Source: JBCDCU01 sp039180865 | Lineage (GTDB): Bacteria; Pseudomonadota; Alphaproteobacteria; Rhizobiales; JACESI01 | Length of the DNA: 19,245 bases | NCBI GenBank assembly: GCA_039180865.1 | Contig: JBCDCZ010000056.1 | Coordinates: forward strand, 1-19,245 | Direction: 5' to 3' | Shown: positions 7,294-15,439 of the stretch, in pieces | How positions within the stretch are numbered: position 1 is the first letter of the stretch | How the letters are laid out: each line of letters starts with the position of its first letter | Position numbers and translations under genes: made by a program | Notes under the pieces: model-generated | What the model was told of the DNA's origin: nothing | Databases searched by the model: none | Seen by the model: only the letters and a program-made list of their open reading frames with translations

Positions 7294-8703
7294 TCACCCA
7301 AGAAGTTTTCTAAGCCGTGCCATATCGACCTTGGATCGGTGGCGGCGGTCCATCGGGATTTCTTTCACCGGCCGAACATCCGCAACGCCGAGGCTCGTCG
7401 CGCGCTTATGCCATGCCTTCAACGAGCGTTCATCGCCTTCAACGGCAAGAACCATCTTTCCGGAAATCTCGGCAAGCGCGCTTTTGCGCAAACCCGGCCA
7501 ATAGCGCGCCGCTGTCTCTATCCTGAGCGGGGAGAGGGCCGTGCCGTTCTTTGACCACCGGCCTTCAAGCCAGACCCGGCCCGTCTCATCAAGGCGGCCC
7601 GCATCGCCGGTGCGGTGCCAGATCCGCCCGTCGCGCAGAACCTTGTTCTCAATCGCATCATCCGGGTTGAGATAGGTCTCATTCACATGAGCGCCCGCGA
7701 CCTGGATTTCGCCGTCGACAATGGCAATTTCTATATCGGGCACCGTATCGCCCGCTAAAAGCCCCGCGCCATTGCGCATTGCTGTGAAATCATCCGGACC
7801 CGTATCATGGAAATCGAGGTGAGCGATCGGTTCGGCCTCCGTCGAGCCATACACCGCGACAAGGCGCACGCCCGGTATTTTTTTCGATAAAGCCGCCATC
7901 ACATCGGGAAAGACCGGCCCGCCTCCTGTGAAGATCGCCCTGAGCGAAAAAGGGAGCGCGGTCCGGGCGAGTGTTTCGCAAATAACCGGCGGAATTAGAA
8001 GCCGTGTTACTCGGTCCCGCGCAATCTGCGTCGTCAGCGTCTCAGCATCGGCTTTGTCTGGCCGTTTCAATGGCCATGCCGGGAGAACCGACGTGATCCC
8101 GAGCGAGAGGCAGGCAAGAACAAAGACCGGAAACGCAACAAGATCACGGTCATCTGCTTCCGCGCCGGAAAGGAGCGGTTTTACGGAAGCCGCTTGCGCC
8201 ATCATGAAGGAATGGCTGCGGGCGATTGCCTTCGGGTTTCCGGTCGATCCGCTAGTGAAAGATATGAGCGCCGTATCGGCCTCTTCCGAATGATCCGAAA
8301 CCGTCGCCCCGGTCTTGGCAATCGGCGTAAGACGCATGGGCAGAAACAGAAGATCCGGCACCAAAAATCCGAGAAGCCGGTACCAGCCGGACGATAGAAA
8401 CGCCTTGGGTTTCGTGATCCTAGCTGCATGGCGAAGCCCGGCAAGGCCCAGTTGCGGTTCGGGAAAGACCACGGTCGCCCCAAGCCGCCAGATTGCCGCG
8501 AGCGCCGCGAAAAGATCGATTCCGACCGGCATCGCGATCAGAACCCTGTCGCCCTTGCCGATCCCGCGTGCCCGAAACCCCGCCGCATAGCCTTCAGACA
8601 GTGTCTGGAGCCCGTTAAAGCTCACCGTGCGCCCTTTGCCGTCTATAATCGCCGGGCGGTCTCCTTCAGCCTTTGTGACCGCCTCAAAGACCTGAACGAG
8701 CAT
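7294..8703 (-). CDS. AMP-forming acyl ligase (adenylate-forming enzyme, OleC-like features)
   Basis: This 469-residue enzyme should activate a carboxylic acid with ATP. Motifs are the P-loop FTSGSTGNPKAIARSH (149-164), VYGSTEAEP (284-292), HRTGDAGRLDETGRVWLEGR (363-382), and the catalytic lysine region MDRRHRSKVDMARL (Lys458). The YGSTEAEP core and the RRHxSKxD C-terminus resemble OleC-type beta-lactone synthetases of olefin biosynthesis. There is no adjacent carrier protein or OleA/B/D, so the product could be an acyl-AMP, a CoA thioester or a lactone. I chose the ATG at 8703, 2 nt after the GNAT stop, because the upstream in-frame extension overlaps the GNAT gene and does not look like this family. 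It is the last gene of the seven-gene block. The substrate is unknown. Confidence 0.82.
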   Translation of the reverse strand: MLVQVFEAVTKAEGDRPAIIDGKGRTVSFNGLQTLSEGYAAGFRARGIGKGDRVLIAMPVGIDLFAALAAIWRLGATVVFPEPQLGLAGLRHAARITKPKAFLSSGWYRLLGFLVPDLLFLPMRLTPIAKTGATVSDHSEEADTALISFTSGSTGNPKAIARSHSFMMAQAASVKPLLSGAEADDRDLVAFPVFVLACLSLGITSVLPAWPLKRPDKADAETLTTQIARDRVTRLLIPPVICETLARTALPFSLRAIFTGGGPVFPDVMAALSKKIPGVRLVAVYGSTEAEPIAHLDFHDTGPDDFTAMRNGAGLLAGDTVPDIEIAIVDGEIQVAGAHVNETYLNPDDAIENKVLRDGRIWHRTGDAGRLDETGRVWLEGRWSKNGTALSPLRIETAARYWPGLRKSALAEISGKMVLAVEGDERSLKAWHKRATSLGVADVRPVKEIPMDRRHRSKVDMARLRKLLG

Positions 8704-8705
8704 TG

Positions 8706-9557
8706 TCACAGGACCCGCCCGAACAGAGCATAACGCCGGAAGATCTCGGCGGAGTGCATCCGACTCCGCGCAAGCGAGGCATTGTACTCGTGAATGAGCG
8801 CATGGATGGTTGTCGTGAGACCAAGCGATAAAGCGGCACGGTGAAACCGGTCGGCAAGACAATGCCCGACACCGCGTTCCGCGCTCGTATAGGATTTCAA
8901 GATCGCGGTTTTCGGGTCCGCCCCTTCAACATAATTCGGAAGACCGAACAAAAAGCCCGCAAGGCTACCGTCTTCTCGCCGTGCGAACAGGATGAGATCT
9001 TGCTTCATGAAAGGCACAAAAGGCCTTTAAAGATCAAGGAACGCGTCGCGGGTGATCGGCTTGTAGAAGTGGTTTTCTGAAAAGCCCTGAAGCGAGAGAT
9101 CGAAGACCTCGCCGAAAAGCGCATCGGCGTTCCTCCCGTCGAAGGTTTCGATTGTGATCCTTGGATGGCTTGCTTCTTCCGGGCCGATAGCCTCTTCGGT
9201 TTGAACCCGTGACGAGACGTAATGGCTGATCGGCTGAAAGCCTGTTTCCTTGAGGACGGCCACATCATGCGGCCCGCTCATCGGCTCCATCATGTAGGGC
9301 TGCGATCCGTCGCTTTCGACGACCGCGCGATAGGTGTGCCAGGTGCTGCCATCCATCGGACCGATGATCGCCTCGAAACCCTCTGTTTTCAGTGTTGCCG
9401 CGGCTTCTTCGAGTTTTCTGGATGCCATTTCGGGATCGGAGATTTTGACCTTGCCGATTGAAGCCGTCCGGTATCCCTCCCATTTGGGAACATCGCGATA
9501 GATCGAGAATCGGACACCCTCTGCTACCACATCCTCGCGTTCAGGGTTAGCGTTCAT
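8706..9557 (-). pseudogene. GNAT-family acyltransferase interrupted by an in-frame TAA
   Basis: Two open segments in the same frame look like halves of one GNAT protein of about 283 residues. The first (9557-9027, 176 residues) ends FYKPITRDAFLDL. The second (9017-8706, from a GTG) continues PFMKQDLILFARREDGSLAG and carries the acyl-CoA-binding signature SAERGVGHCLADRFHRAA. Between them is TAA (9029-9027) followed by AGG CCT TTT. Related GNAT proteins, as I recall them, have a tyrosine before Arg-Pro here, so TAT or TAC to TAA is the likely change. The upstream piece alone lacks the acyl-CoA site. No Shine-Dalgarno is evident for the GTG. The first ATG overlaps the kinase stop (ATGA, 9554-9557), and the stop is 2 nt before the ligase. 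It could be a recent pseudogene, a sequencing error, or two interacting half-proteins. Intact, it would N- or O-acylate a pathway intermediate. Confidence 0.7.
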
Positions 9558-10891
9558 GAAGGGCCTCCCACCACTTGATACTCAACAAAGTAGGCGATGA
9601 GAGCCGGAAAGAAGGCAATCGCGCCGATCTTCGCGTGTCTCAGATCATCATAAAAACCGGGTCGGAAAAGTCCGATACCGCCGGCAAGAACAAGCCCGAA
9701 CCAGAGCACAAGCGTGAAATCGCGATGCCAGCTTGCCGCGGGACCGTTAAGCGCGATCACGAGAGCAACGGCGACAACGAGGGCTGTTGCGGCGATCAGA
9801 ACGGTCGCGCCCTTAAGGGCAAGGTTCTTTGAGGGAAGGGCAAGGATGATGAGCTGGATCACCATGAAAGCAATCATCGCGTTGTAAAACGAGATCGCCG
9901 TCATATCCATGAAAAGCCCGCCGATCAGCACGACGAAGGAGGTCGTCGCAAGCATGGCGAGCATATCGAGATCGGGATGATCGGCTGTGCTCGGGCGCAT
10001 CTTGCGGGCAAAGGTCTGGGCGAGGAGGGCTGCCAGCGGCAAGAAAACGTTTTGAAGATCGGCAACCGCCGAAATCATGAAAATGCCGGCCGTATAGGCG
10101 CGGGCCGAATGGGCGGAAAGACCGAGAAAGCGCTTGCCATAGGCATTAAAGGCAATGATGACCGCAATGAAGGTTGCCGCCAAAAGGACAAGCGAGAGCA
10201 TGGAACTGTCGCCGTGGAAGGCAAGCAGGAACAAGACGCCGACAGGCACGAAATAATTATCGAAACCGCGCCAGCTGTCGGCTTCGACCACGGTCGCGAA
10301 AGCCGCTGTCATAATAGCGAGTATGACCAGCTTGTGCCGGTCCATGTCAGACAGGAGAAGAAGCGCGATCATCGCAAGGATCAGCGTCACCATGAAGAAG
10401 ATCGCCGATCCCTCGATGGATTTCTGACCCTCTTCAATCGTAAACTTCACACGGCCATAGGCACTTCCGGCAAGGGCAGCCGCACTGTCTGAAAGGGTCA
10501 GGACAGCAAGTGGCAGAATATAAAGAACCGGTGCGCCTTCACGCTGATAGATGAAGAAGACCGTCGCGACGGCTGCGACCAGCATGAGATCGCCCCAGGA
10601 TTTCCGCTTCACGCCGTGGACGACATCGCCGAGCCCGCCGGAAGAAAGGGCCGGAAGGCGCAGCACAAGCATAACGACGACGCTGAGACCAAGGAGGATA
10701 TAGACCATAAGGGGCTCAGGCAGGATCCAGGGAAGGGAGATCGCGAAAAGCCCGGTTACCACATGGACGGACTTTCGCTGCACTTCGGCATCGAGCCCGT
10801 AATGATTGGCAAGTTTCTTTGTGATTGCCATGGCGCCGAGCATCACTCCGATGGAGAGCGGCAGAAGAAGATAGGGGAAAACGGACGCCAT
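9554..10891 (-). CDS. Polytopic membrane protein, phytol/dolichol kinase-like (CTP-dependent prenol kinase family)
   Basis: This 445-residue protein has about a dozen hydrophobic segments. The first half has features of the phytol kinase (VTE5)/dolichol kinase/CDP-diglyceride synthetase group: QRKSVHVVTGLF (38-49, with the conserved Arg-Lys-x-x-His), SDSAAALAGSAYGRVKF (134-150) and the nucleotide-binding KSIEGS (157-162). These enzymes phosphorylate isoprenoid alcohols with CTP or UTP, or form CDP-lipids. Bacterial and plant members I know are about 200-300 residues. Here a further 200 residues of membrane segments without motifs I recognise follow, so a fusion or duplication is possible. It starts 3 nt after the DUF3419 stop and overlaps the GNAT start by 4 nt. 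The likely substrate is a prenol made in the same pathway (inference). Confidence 0.72.
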   Translation of the reverse strand: MASVFPYLLLPLSIGVMLGAMAITKKLANHYGLDAEVQRKSVHVVTGLFAISLPWILPEPLMVYILLGLSVVVMLVLRLPALSSGGLGDVVHGVKRKSWGDLMLVAAVATVFFIYQREGAPVLYILPLAVLTLSDSAAALAGSAYGRVKFTIEEGQKSIEGSAIFFMVTLILAMIALLLLSDMDRHKLVILAIMTAAFATVVEADSWRGFDNYFVPVGVLFLLAFHGDSSMLSLVLLAATFIAVIIAFNAYGKRFLGLSAHSARAYTAGIFMISAVADLQNVFLPLAALLAQTFARKMRPSTADHPDLDMLAMLATTSFVVLIGGLFMDMTAISFYNAMIAFMVIQLIILALPSKNLALKGATVLIAATALVVAVALVIALNGPAASWHRDFTLVLWFGLVLAGGIGLFRPGFYDDLRHAKIGAIAFFPALIAYFVEYQVVGGPS

Positions 10892-10894
10892 TAC

Positions 10895-11989
10895 TCAGAC
10901 GACCTCTTCAACCACAAAATCAGAATAGAAAAACGCCTTGTCGATGGCTTTACCCGCAACCTCAACGTCTTCCAGCGTGTGAACTTTATCAGCATGGGGG
11001 CCGGGCACACGCCGGGGCGCCATCATATTCCAGTAGACGAGTTTGGCGCCGGGATTGGCGGCTGAGAGGATCGAGCCGTAAACGGTCTCGAAGACGTCGG
11101 GCGACATATATTCAAAAATATCGGAAAGGTTGAATCCGTCCGCCTTATTGCCGGTTCCAATGAAGGCTTCGAGCGACCCATGGCGGATATCAAGCCGGTC
11201 GAGACGCGAGCGGATCGTGTCGTAGGTCTCTTCCCGCCAGGCGGTCGGAAGATGCTCGTTGTGAGTGCCGTACAAAATCCAGTGGAGATAAGGATTTTCG
11301 GAAGGATCGCAATCAACGGCGGCGTGGCGGATGCGGCGCTGGACATGGTCGCTGACGGACCCGTTCACATGGTCGAAAAATGCCTGATCGCGCCCGAACC
11401 GGCCCATCATGAAGCGTGAGAAAAAGATCTTCACCATGATCCGCCAGCGCCAATTGTTAAAGCGCGTATCGAGAAAAACGTGCCGCTCTTCAAGCGGGCG
11501 GGAGACAAAGATATCGGCGATTGTCTTTTTGGAATGAACGAAGGGAAGAACCCTGTCGCGGAAGAGGCGGAAATAGTTTTCGAACTTGCCGCAACCGCCC
11601 GCACCATGGGCGTCAACCTCGTCTTCCAGCGCGGCCCAGAAGGCGCGCGTTTCATCCGAACACTCAGCGAGCGCATTTTGTAAGAGCGCCCGGCGGCGGT
11701 TTGAGGCGCGCGAGCCCATGAGTTCGACGAACTCGCCGTGCTCCAGTGTCTTGTAGGCGCCGACACGAAGGTTCAGGCATTCAATCTGCGCCATGGACAG
11801 ATCGACGGTCACAACCCGGGCCGGATCGAGCAGAAGCATGGAAAGAGCGTTATCACCCGCCGAACAGATCGAGACGAGCGTCTTGTCCGTTTGATCGCCA
11901 AGCGCCCCGTTGAGGACATCGGCATCCTCCCATAATTGCGCATAGCGGATCTTGTCGAAGGCGGCTTTTCCGGCAATCTCGGAGGTCAT
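10895..11989 (-). CDS. DUF3419 / BtaA-like S-adenosylmethionine 3-amino-3-carboxypropyl transferase
   Basis: This 364-residue protein matches the BtaA family, whose characterised members move the 3-amino-3-carboxypropyl group of S-adenosylmethionine to the hydroxyl of diacylglycerol, the first step of betaine lipid (DGTS) synthesis. Visible family features are KIRYAQLWEDADVL (13-26), the SAM-binding loop SICSAGDNALSML (40-52) with VVTVDLSMAQIECLNLR (Asp63), DHVQRRIRHA, and NLSDIFEYMSPDVFETVY near the C-terminus. BtaA is normally followed by BtaB, an N-methyltransferase; none is encoded here. The acceptor may therefore be a lipid other than diacylglycerol and the amino group may stay free or be acylated. 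The ATG overlaps the upstream stop as ATGA. Confidence 0.85.
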   Translation of the reverse strand: MTSEIAGKAAFDKIRYAQLWEDADVLNGALGDQTDKTLVSICSAGDNALSMLLLDPARVVTVDLSMAQIECLNLRVGAYKTLEHGEFVELMGSRASNRRRALLQNALAECSDETRAFWAALEDEVDAHGAGGCGKFENYFRLFRDRVLPFVHSKKTIADIFVSRPLEERHVFLDTRFNNWRWRIMVKIFFSRFMMGRFGRDQAFFDHVNGSVSDHVQRRIRHAAVDCDPSENPYLHWILYGTHNEHLPTAWREETYDTIRSRLDRLDIRHGSLEAFIGTGNKADGFNLSDIFEYMSPDVFETVYGSILSAANPGAKLVYWNMMAPRRVPGPHADKVHTLEDVEVAGKAIDKAFFYSDFVVEEVV

Positions 11990-14487
11990 GATGGATGCCT
12001 CGTCACTATTCCGGTGGCGCCATCAACGGTGATCTCTTCGCCGTCCTCGATCCAACGGGTTGCCTCTTTCAGGGCAACGACACAGGGGATCCCCATTTCG
12101 CGCGCGACGATCGCCGAATGGGAGAGAAGGCTGCCGCGTTCCACGACAATGGCGGACGCATTGGAGAAGACGGCAATCCAGCCCGGATCGGTGTGGCGTG
12201 CGACCAAAATGTCGCCGGATTCAAGGCTTTCCTTCGAAGGGTCGCGGATAACCCGTGCTCTTGCGCGCGTGACGCCCGCCGAACATGCCGTGCCGGAGCG
12301 CTCCAGATCACCCGAACCACCGGACGGCGCGGATATCAAAGCAGCGTCCTGCCCGGCGGCGATACCTGCATTGATCGCAGCCCCGGTAACCGTGATCCGT
12401 TCCGGCGGATCTTCGCGTGTTGCGGCGGCTTCAAATTCCGCCTTTCTGACGGCAACCAGCGGGCGGAGCTCCTGTGTGAGCGAAAAGCCTTCAACCGCAC
12501 CGAGGATTTCCTCCACTGTCATAAAGAGGATATCGCGCGGTTCGTTGAGGTGACCAAGGGCTGTGAGTTCCCGGCCGATCGCCATGAAGACCCTGCGTGC
12601 GCGCCCGAAAATACGGGTTCTTTCAAAGCGGAGATTTTCCCGGTCACGCACACGGTGTTTCGCCCAGGTGACAACCATACGGGCGATGATCCGTTTCAAC
12701 GGCTTGCCGGCAGTAACTTTCTGAAAGTCCAAAGCCTCGTCCGCACGCTCGCCTTCCGGCTGCGATGGCCTTCTCGAGGCAGCCACAATGGCGCTTAAAA
12801 GAAGAGCCGGATCCTCATCGAGCGTAACGCTTTCAAGCTTGAGTTCTTCGGTGCACCGGTCGCCGAACTTCGAAATATAGCTCTCGAAGGCTCCGCGTAT
12901 TTTGGGATCGGCGGAAAGCGCCGGCACGCCATGTTTTTCGATTTCCTCGGAAAGCCCCTCGTAACTTGCGATCAAAGCGCCCATATCCGCGATCCGGCGG
13001 GCGGGTTCTGCCGAGATGATATCGCCCTGGCCGATCATGATCTGGTTGTGAAGTTCAAGCCCGTCTTTCCCGAACCATTTCTCCATCATCTTGCGCGAGA
13101 GCCCGAAGGCCATCATGCACAGGAAATCATTGACGAGCGGCGCGTCCCAGCGGTCGAGCAGCATCGCTTCGATCCGACGATAATCGCGGCCCAGGTCACT
13201 CAGACCTGCGTCGGACAAGGAGAGCGCCGAAGGACCGATTGCTTCGTTGAGACGGTCGTTAAAGGCTTTCACCGTACGGGGAAGGCGGATTGCCTGATAG
13301 AGAAGACCAAGGGCCGCGCGGCCCATACCCGCATAAGCTTTGATCTTTCCCAACCCTTTTGCAGGTGGCGGTCCGATTGTCGCGGTGATCGCTTCCGGCA
13401 GGGGCTCAGAGACACCCATCATGGTTTCCATGTTCTGCCGGTTGATCGAAAAACCCGGAAGAAGCGCAAGAGCCCGGTACCAATTGACGAGGTTGTAATA
13501 GACCCTTCCGTCGAGCCTTGAGAGCATATTGTCGAAGACGACGGCGTTTTCAGCAATCACCGATTGGCGTACACCCACCATAGCGACGAAGGCGCGATAG
13601 ACGCGGGCATAGGCATAGCGCGCAAAAGAATAAGTGAGCGGGGAGACGAGGCCCGGATAGCTTTCGACAATGTTGGAATTATCGAAAATCAGCACCTGAT
13701 CGTCTGCGTTTGCGGGTTCCTTGAGGTCCGTCGTGATCGGACGCGCCTGGAGGATATGGAGCCCGTCTTGATCGAACGCCCATTCGATATCCTGCGGTGA
13801 CCCGAAAGCTTTTTCCGCCGCTTTCGCAAGGTCTGCGACGGCAAGCACATCCGCCTCACTGAGGACGTTCCCGGTGTCGTAGGATGGGCGGGAGAGAATT
13901 GCCTTGCGGGCGTGGTCGACCTCCCAGGTCTCGCCATCCTCTTCCCCGGAGACGAGCCGCTCGCCAAGTCCTTCAATCGCTGAAATAACGACCCGGTCGC
14001 GAAGACCGCTGACAGGATCGGCAGAAAAGGCGACGCCAGCTGCGCGGGCCGCAATCATGCGCTGGACGATCACGGCGGGTGCAGTATCGGTTTCATTGAG
14101 GCCGTGTGTTTTGCGGTATTCTGTGACGCTTGCCGCAGACCCTGACTTCCAGACCTTCAGCGCGGCCTTCGCCACATCCGCCTTCTTGACATTGAGAACA
14201 CTCAAAAACTGCCCCGCATGGGAATGATCGACGCCATCTTCCTGAAGCCCGGATGAGCGCACCGCGAAGGGACCGTCGCCCAATGGTTCAAGCGCTTTGG
14301 CAAGGGCTTCTTTCTGAGCGCTGCGCAGGCCGCTTTTCGTGAATGCTTCTGGCAAAAGAGCAACGAAAGCAGGCGGGTTGAAGCCTTCCTTCAAGAGCCG
14401 TTCGAGAGATAGTGCTTTCCCCCCGGCGCGGGGTGCGAGAGCGGTTTTCACGGGATCGAAAATAAGCGGAGCTGCGTCCTGTTTCAT
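11986..14487 (-). CDS. PEP-synthase/rifampin-phosphotransferase-like dikinase-type protein
   Basis: This 833-residue protein has an N-terminal pyruvate-phosphate-dikinase ATP-binding domain (about 1-260: GGKALSLERLLKEGFNPP, FAVRSSGLQEDGVDHSHAGQ, GVAFSADPVSGLRDRVVIS, LHILQARPIT). A helical middle region of about 440 residues is of unknown specificity. The C-terminal swivelling phosphohistidine domain has SLLSHSAIVAREMGIPCVV, with the phospho-acceptor expected at His790. There is no PEP/pyruvate TIM barrel after it, so it cannot be a normal PEP synthase. The layout is that of rifampin phosphotransferase, which moves the beta-phosphate of ATP to a hydroxyl. I infer phosphorylation of a pathway alcohol. 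I chose the ATG at 14487 (TGATG overlap with the UbiA stop, GAGGAG upstream); the longer in-frame extension overlaps UbiA and is not protein-like. Confidence 0.82.
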   Translation of the reverse strand: MKQDAAPLIFDPVKTALAPRAGGKALSLERLLKEGFNPPAFVALLPEAFTKSGLRSAQKEALAKALEPLGDGPFAVRSSGLQEDGVDHSHAGQFLSVLNVKKADVAKAALKVWKSGSAASVTEYRKTHGLNETDTAPAVIVQRMIAARAAGVAFSADPVSGLRDRVVISAIEGLGERLVSGEEDGETWEVDHARKAILSRPSYDTGNVLSEADVLAVADLAKAAEKAFGSPQDIEWAFDQDGLHILQARPITTDLKEPANADDQVLIFDNSNIVESYPGLVSPLTYSFARYAYARVYRAFVAMVGVRQSVIAENAVVFDNMLSRLDGRVYYNLVNWYRALALLPGFSINRQNMETMMGVSEPLPEAITATIGPPPAKGLGKIKAYAGMGRAALGLLYQAIRLPRTVKAFNDRLNEAIGPSALSLSDAGLSDLGRDYRRIEAMLLDRWDAPLVNDFLCMMAFGLSRKMMEKWFGKDGLELHNQIMIGQGDIISAEPARRIADMGALIASYEGLSEEIEKHGVPALSADPKIRGAFESYISKFGDRCTEELKLESVTLDEDPALLLSAIVAASRRPSQPEGERADEALDFQKVTAGKPLKRIIARMVVTWAKHRVRDRENLRFERTRIFGRARRVFMAIGRELTALGHLNEPRDILFMTVEEILGAVEGFSLTQELRPLVAVRKAEFEAAATREDPPERITVTGAAINAGIAAGQDAALISAPSGGSGDLERSGTACSAGVTRARARVIRDPSKESLESGDILVARHTDPGWIAVFSNASAIVVERGSLLSHSAIVAREMGIPCVVALKEATRWIEDGEEITVDGATGIVTRHPS

Positions 14488-15434
14488 CAAAGCACACTCC
14501 TCACGAAGGTCACGATGAGCGGGATAAAGCCGGCTGCAAAATAACACACGAAAACCCACAGCCCGGAGACAAGATCGAGGCGGTCTCGATGCTTCGCGCT
14601 CGGTTCTTCCGCCATGGCCGACGCCGCGCGCAGACAGAAGAAAGCCATGATACCTCCGGCAGCGGCAACCGGGGTAACAAAACCCATTGCAAGCCCGACC
14701 GTGCACAGAAGCAGGAAGGAAAGCAGGATTGAACCCATCCAGATGATGATCGCCTTATTGATCCCCCAGAGCTTTGAATAGGTATCGACACCTTCGCGCT
14801 CATTCTCCGGTGCGAAGATCTTGCGGCCGATTTCAAGAACGCAGCCATTCATAAAAGAAAGCGCCAGAAAGAGCGACAGGGCAGGGGCTGGCTCGCCGGC
14901 TGCAGGCACCCATTCCGCCCCGGTCACAAAAAGATCGAGGAGCGGCATAATCGCCATATGCGAGACAAGATAAAGGAGTGCGCGAGCCTTCAGCCATTCT
15001 GGCACGAAGAACTCCACCGTCATCAAGGCAAGCCAGAACCAGACGAGACCAAGCAAAAGAAGAAGCGGCGGGTGATAGAGAAAGGTCGCGATGAGTGCGA
15101 CCGGAACAAGCGCCCAGCCAATCGTGAGGACCGTTTTGAGCGAGACAAGTCCGCGCGGGATTGGCCGCTCGGGCCGGTATTTCATGTCATCCGGCCCGTC
15201 CTTGTATTCGTCACAGGCGCGAAGCTGAATGAAAAGGACCAGCGAAACGATAAAGGCCGTCGCATAGGCGGCATATCCCGGAAGGTCCCGCCCGCTTAAA
15301 AAGGCCGACACATTGATGCTTGCTGCGGAAAAGACCGCAAGGAGGATTGACGTCTTTAGAAGCGGTATGCGCTCACTCTGATAGATCCAGAGCCTGCGAT
15401 AAAGCGGCAGATCGTTTTCAGCTATGTTGGCCAA
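14487..15434 (-). CDS. UbiA-family membrane prenyltransferase
   Basis: This 315-residue integral membrane protein has the UbiA fold. The first aspartate-rich motif is RACDEYKDGPDDMKYRPERP (72-91), followed by IPRGLVS, equivalent to NDxxDxxxD and the PxRP loop, but the first position is Cys-Asp rather than Asn-Asp. The second motif is EIGRKIFAPENEREGVDTYS (201-220) with a downstream Gly. About eight to nine hydrophobic segments are visible. The family transfers an isoprenyl diphosphate to an aromatic or other lipophilic acceptor; acceptor and chain length cannot be read from sequence. A TTG start 5 nt after the HMG-CoA reductase stop is the first in-frame start and matches the expected N-terminus. 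It has only a weak GAG upstream, consistent with translational coupling. Confidence 0.88.
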   Translation of the reverse strand: MANIAENDLPLYRRLWIYQSERIPLLKTSILLAVFSAASINVSAFLSGRDLPGYAAYATAFIVSLVLFIQLRACDEYKDGPDDMKYRPERPIPRGLVSLKTVLTIGWALVPVALIATFLYHPPLLLLLGLVWFWLALMTVEFFVPEWLKARALLYLVSHMAIMPLLDLFVTGAEWVPAAGEPAPALSLFLALSFMNGCVLEIGRKIFAPENEREGVDTYSKLWGINKAIIIWMGSILLSFLLLCTVGLAMGFVTPVAAAGGIMAFFCLRAASAMAEEPSAKHRDRLDLVSGLWVFVCYFAAGFIPLIVTFVRSVL

Positions 15435-15439
15435 TGGCT

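Noticed and set aside
8704..8862. N-terminal extension of the AMP ligase
   Set aside because: The extra 53 residues are antiparallel in composition to any ligase N-terminus and overlap the GNAT gene; the ATG at 8703 gives the normal beginning.
11995..12798. Open frame of 267 codons on the + strand
   Set aside because: It is a shadow on the opposite strand of the PEP-synthase-like gene and is rich in Arg, Cys and His, as such shadows are in high-GC DNA.
14488..14706. N-terminal extension of the PEP-synthase-like protein
   Set aside because: The extra 73 residues overlap the UbiA gene in another frame and resemble no part of the family; the TGATG start with GAGGAG upstream is better.
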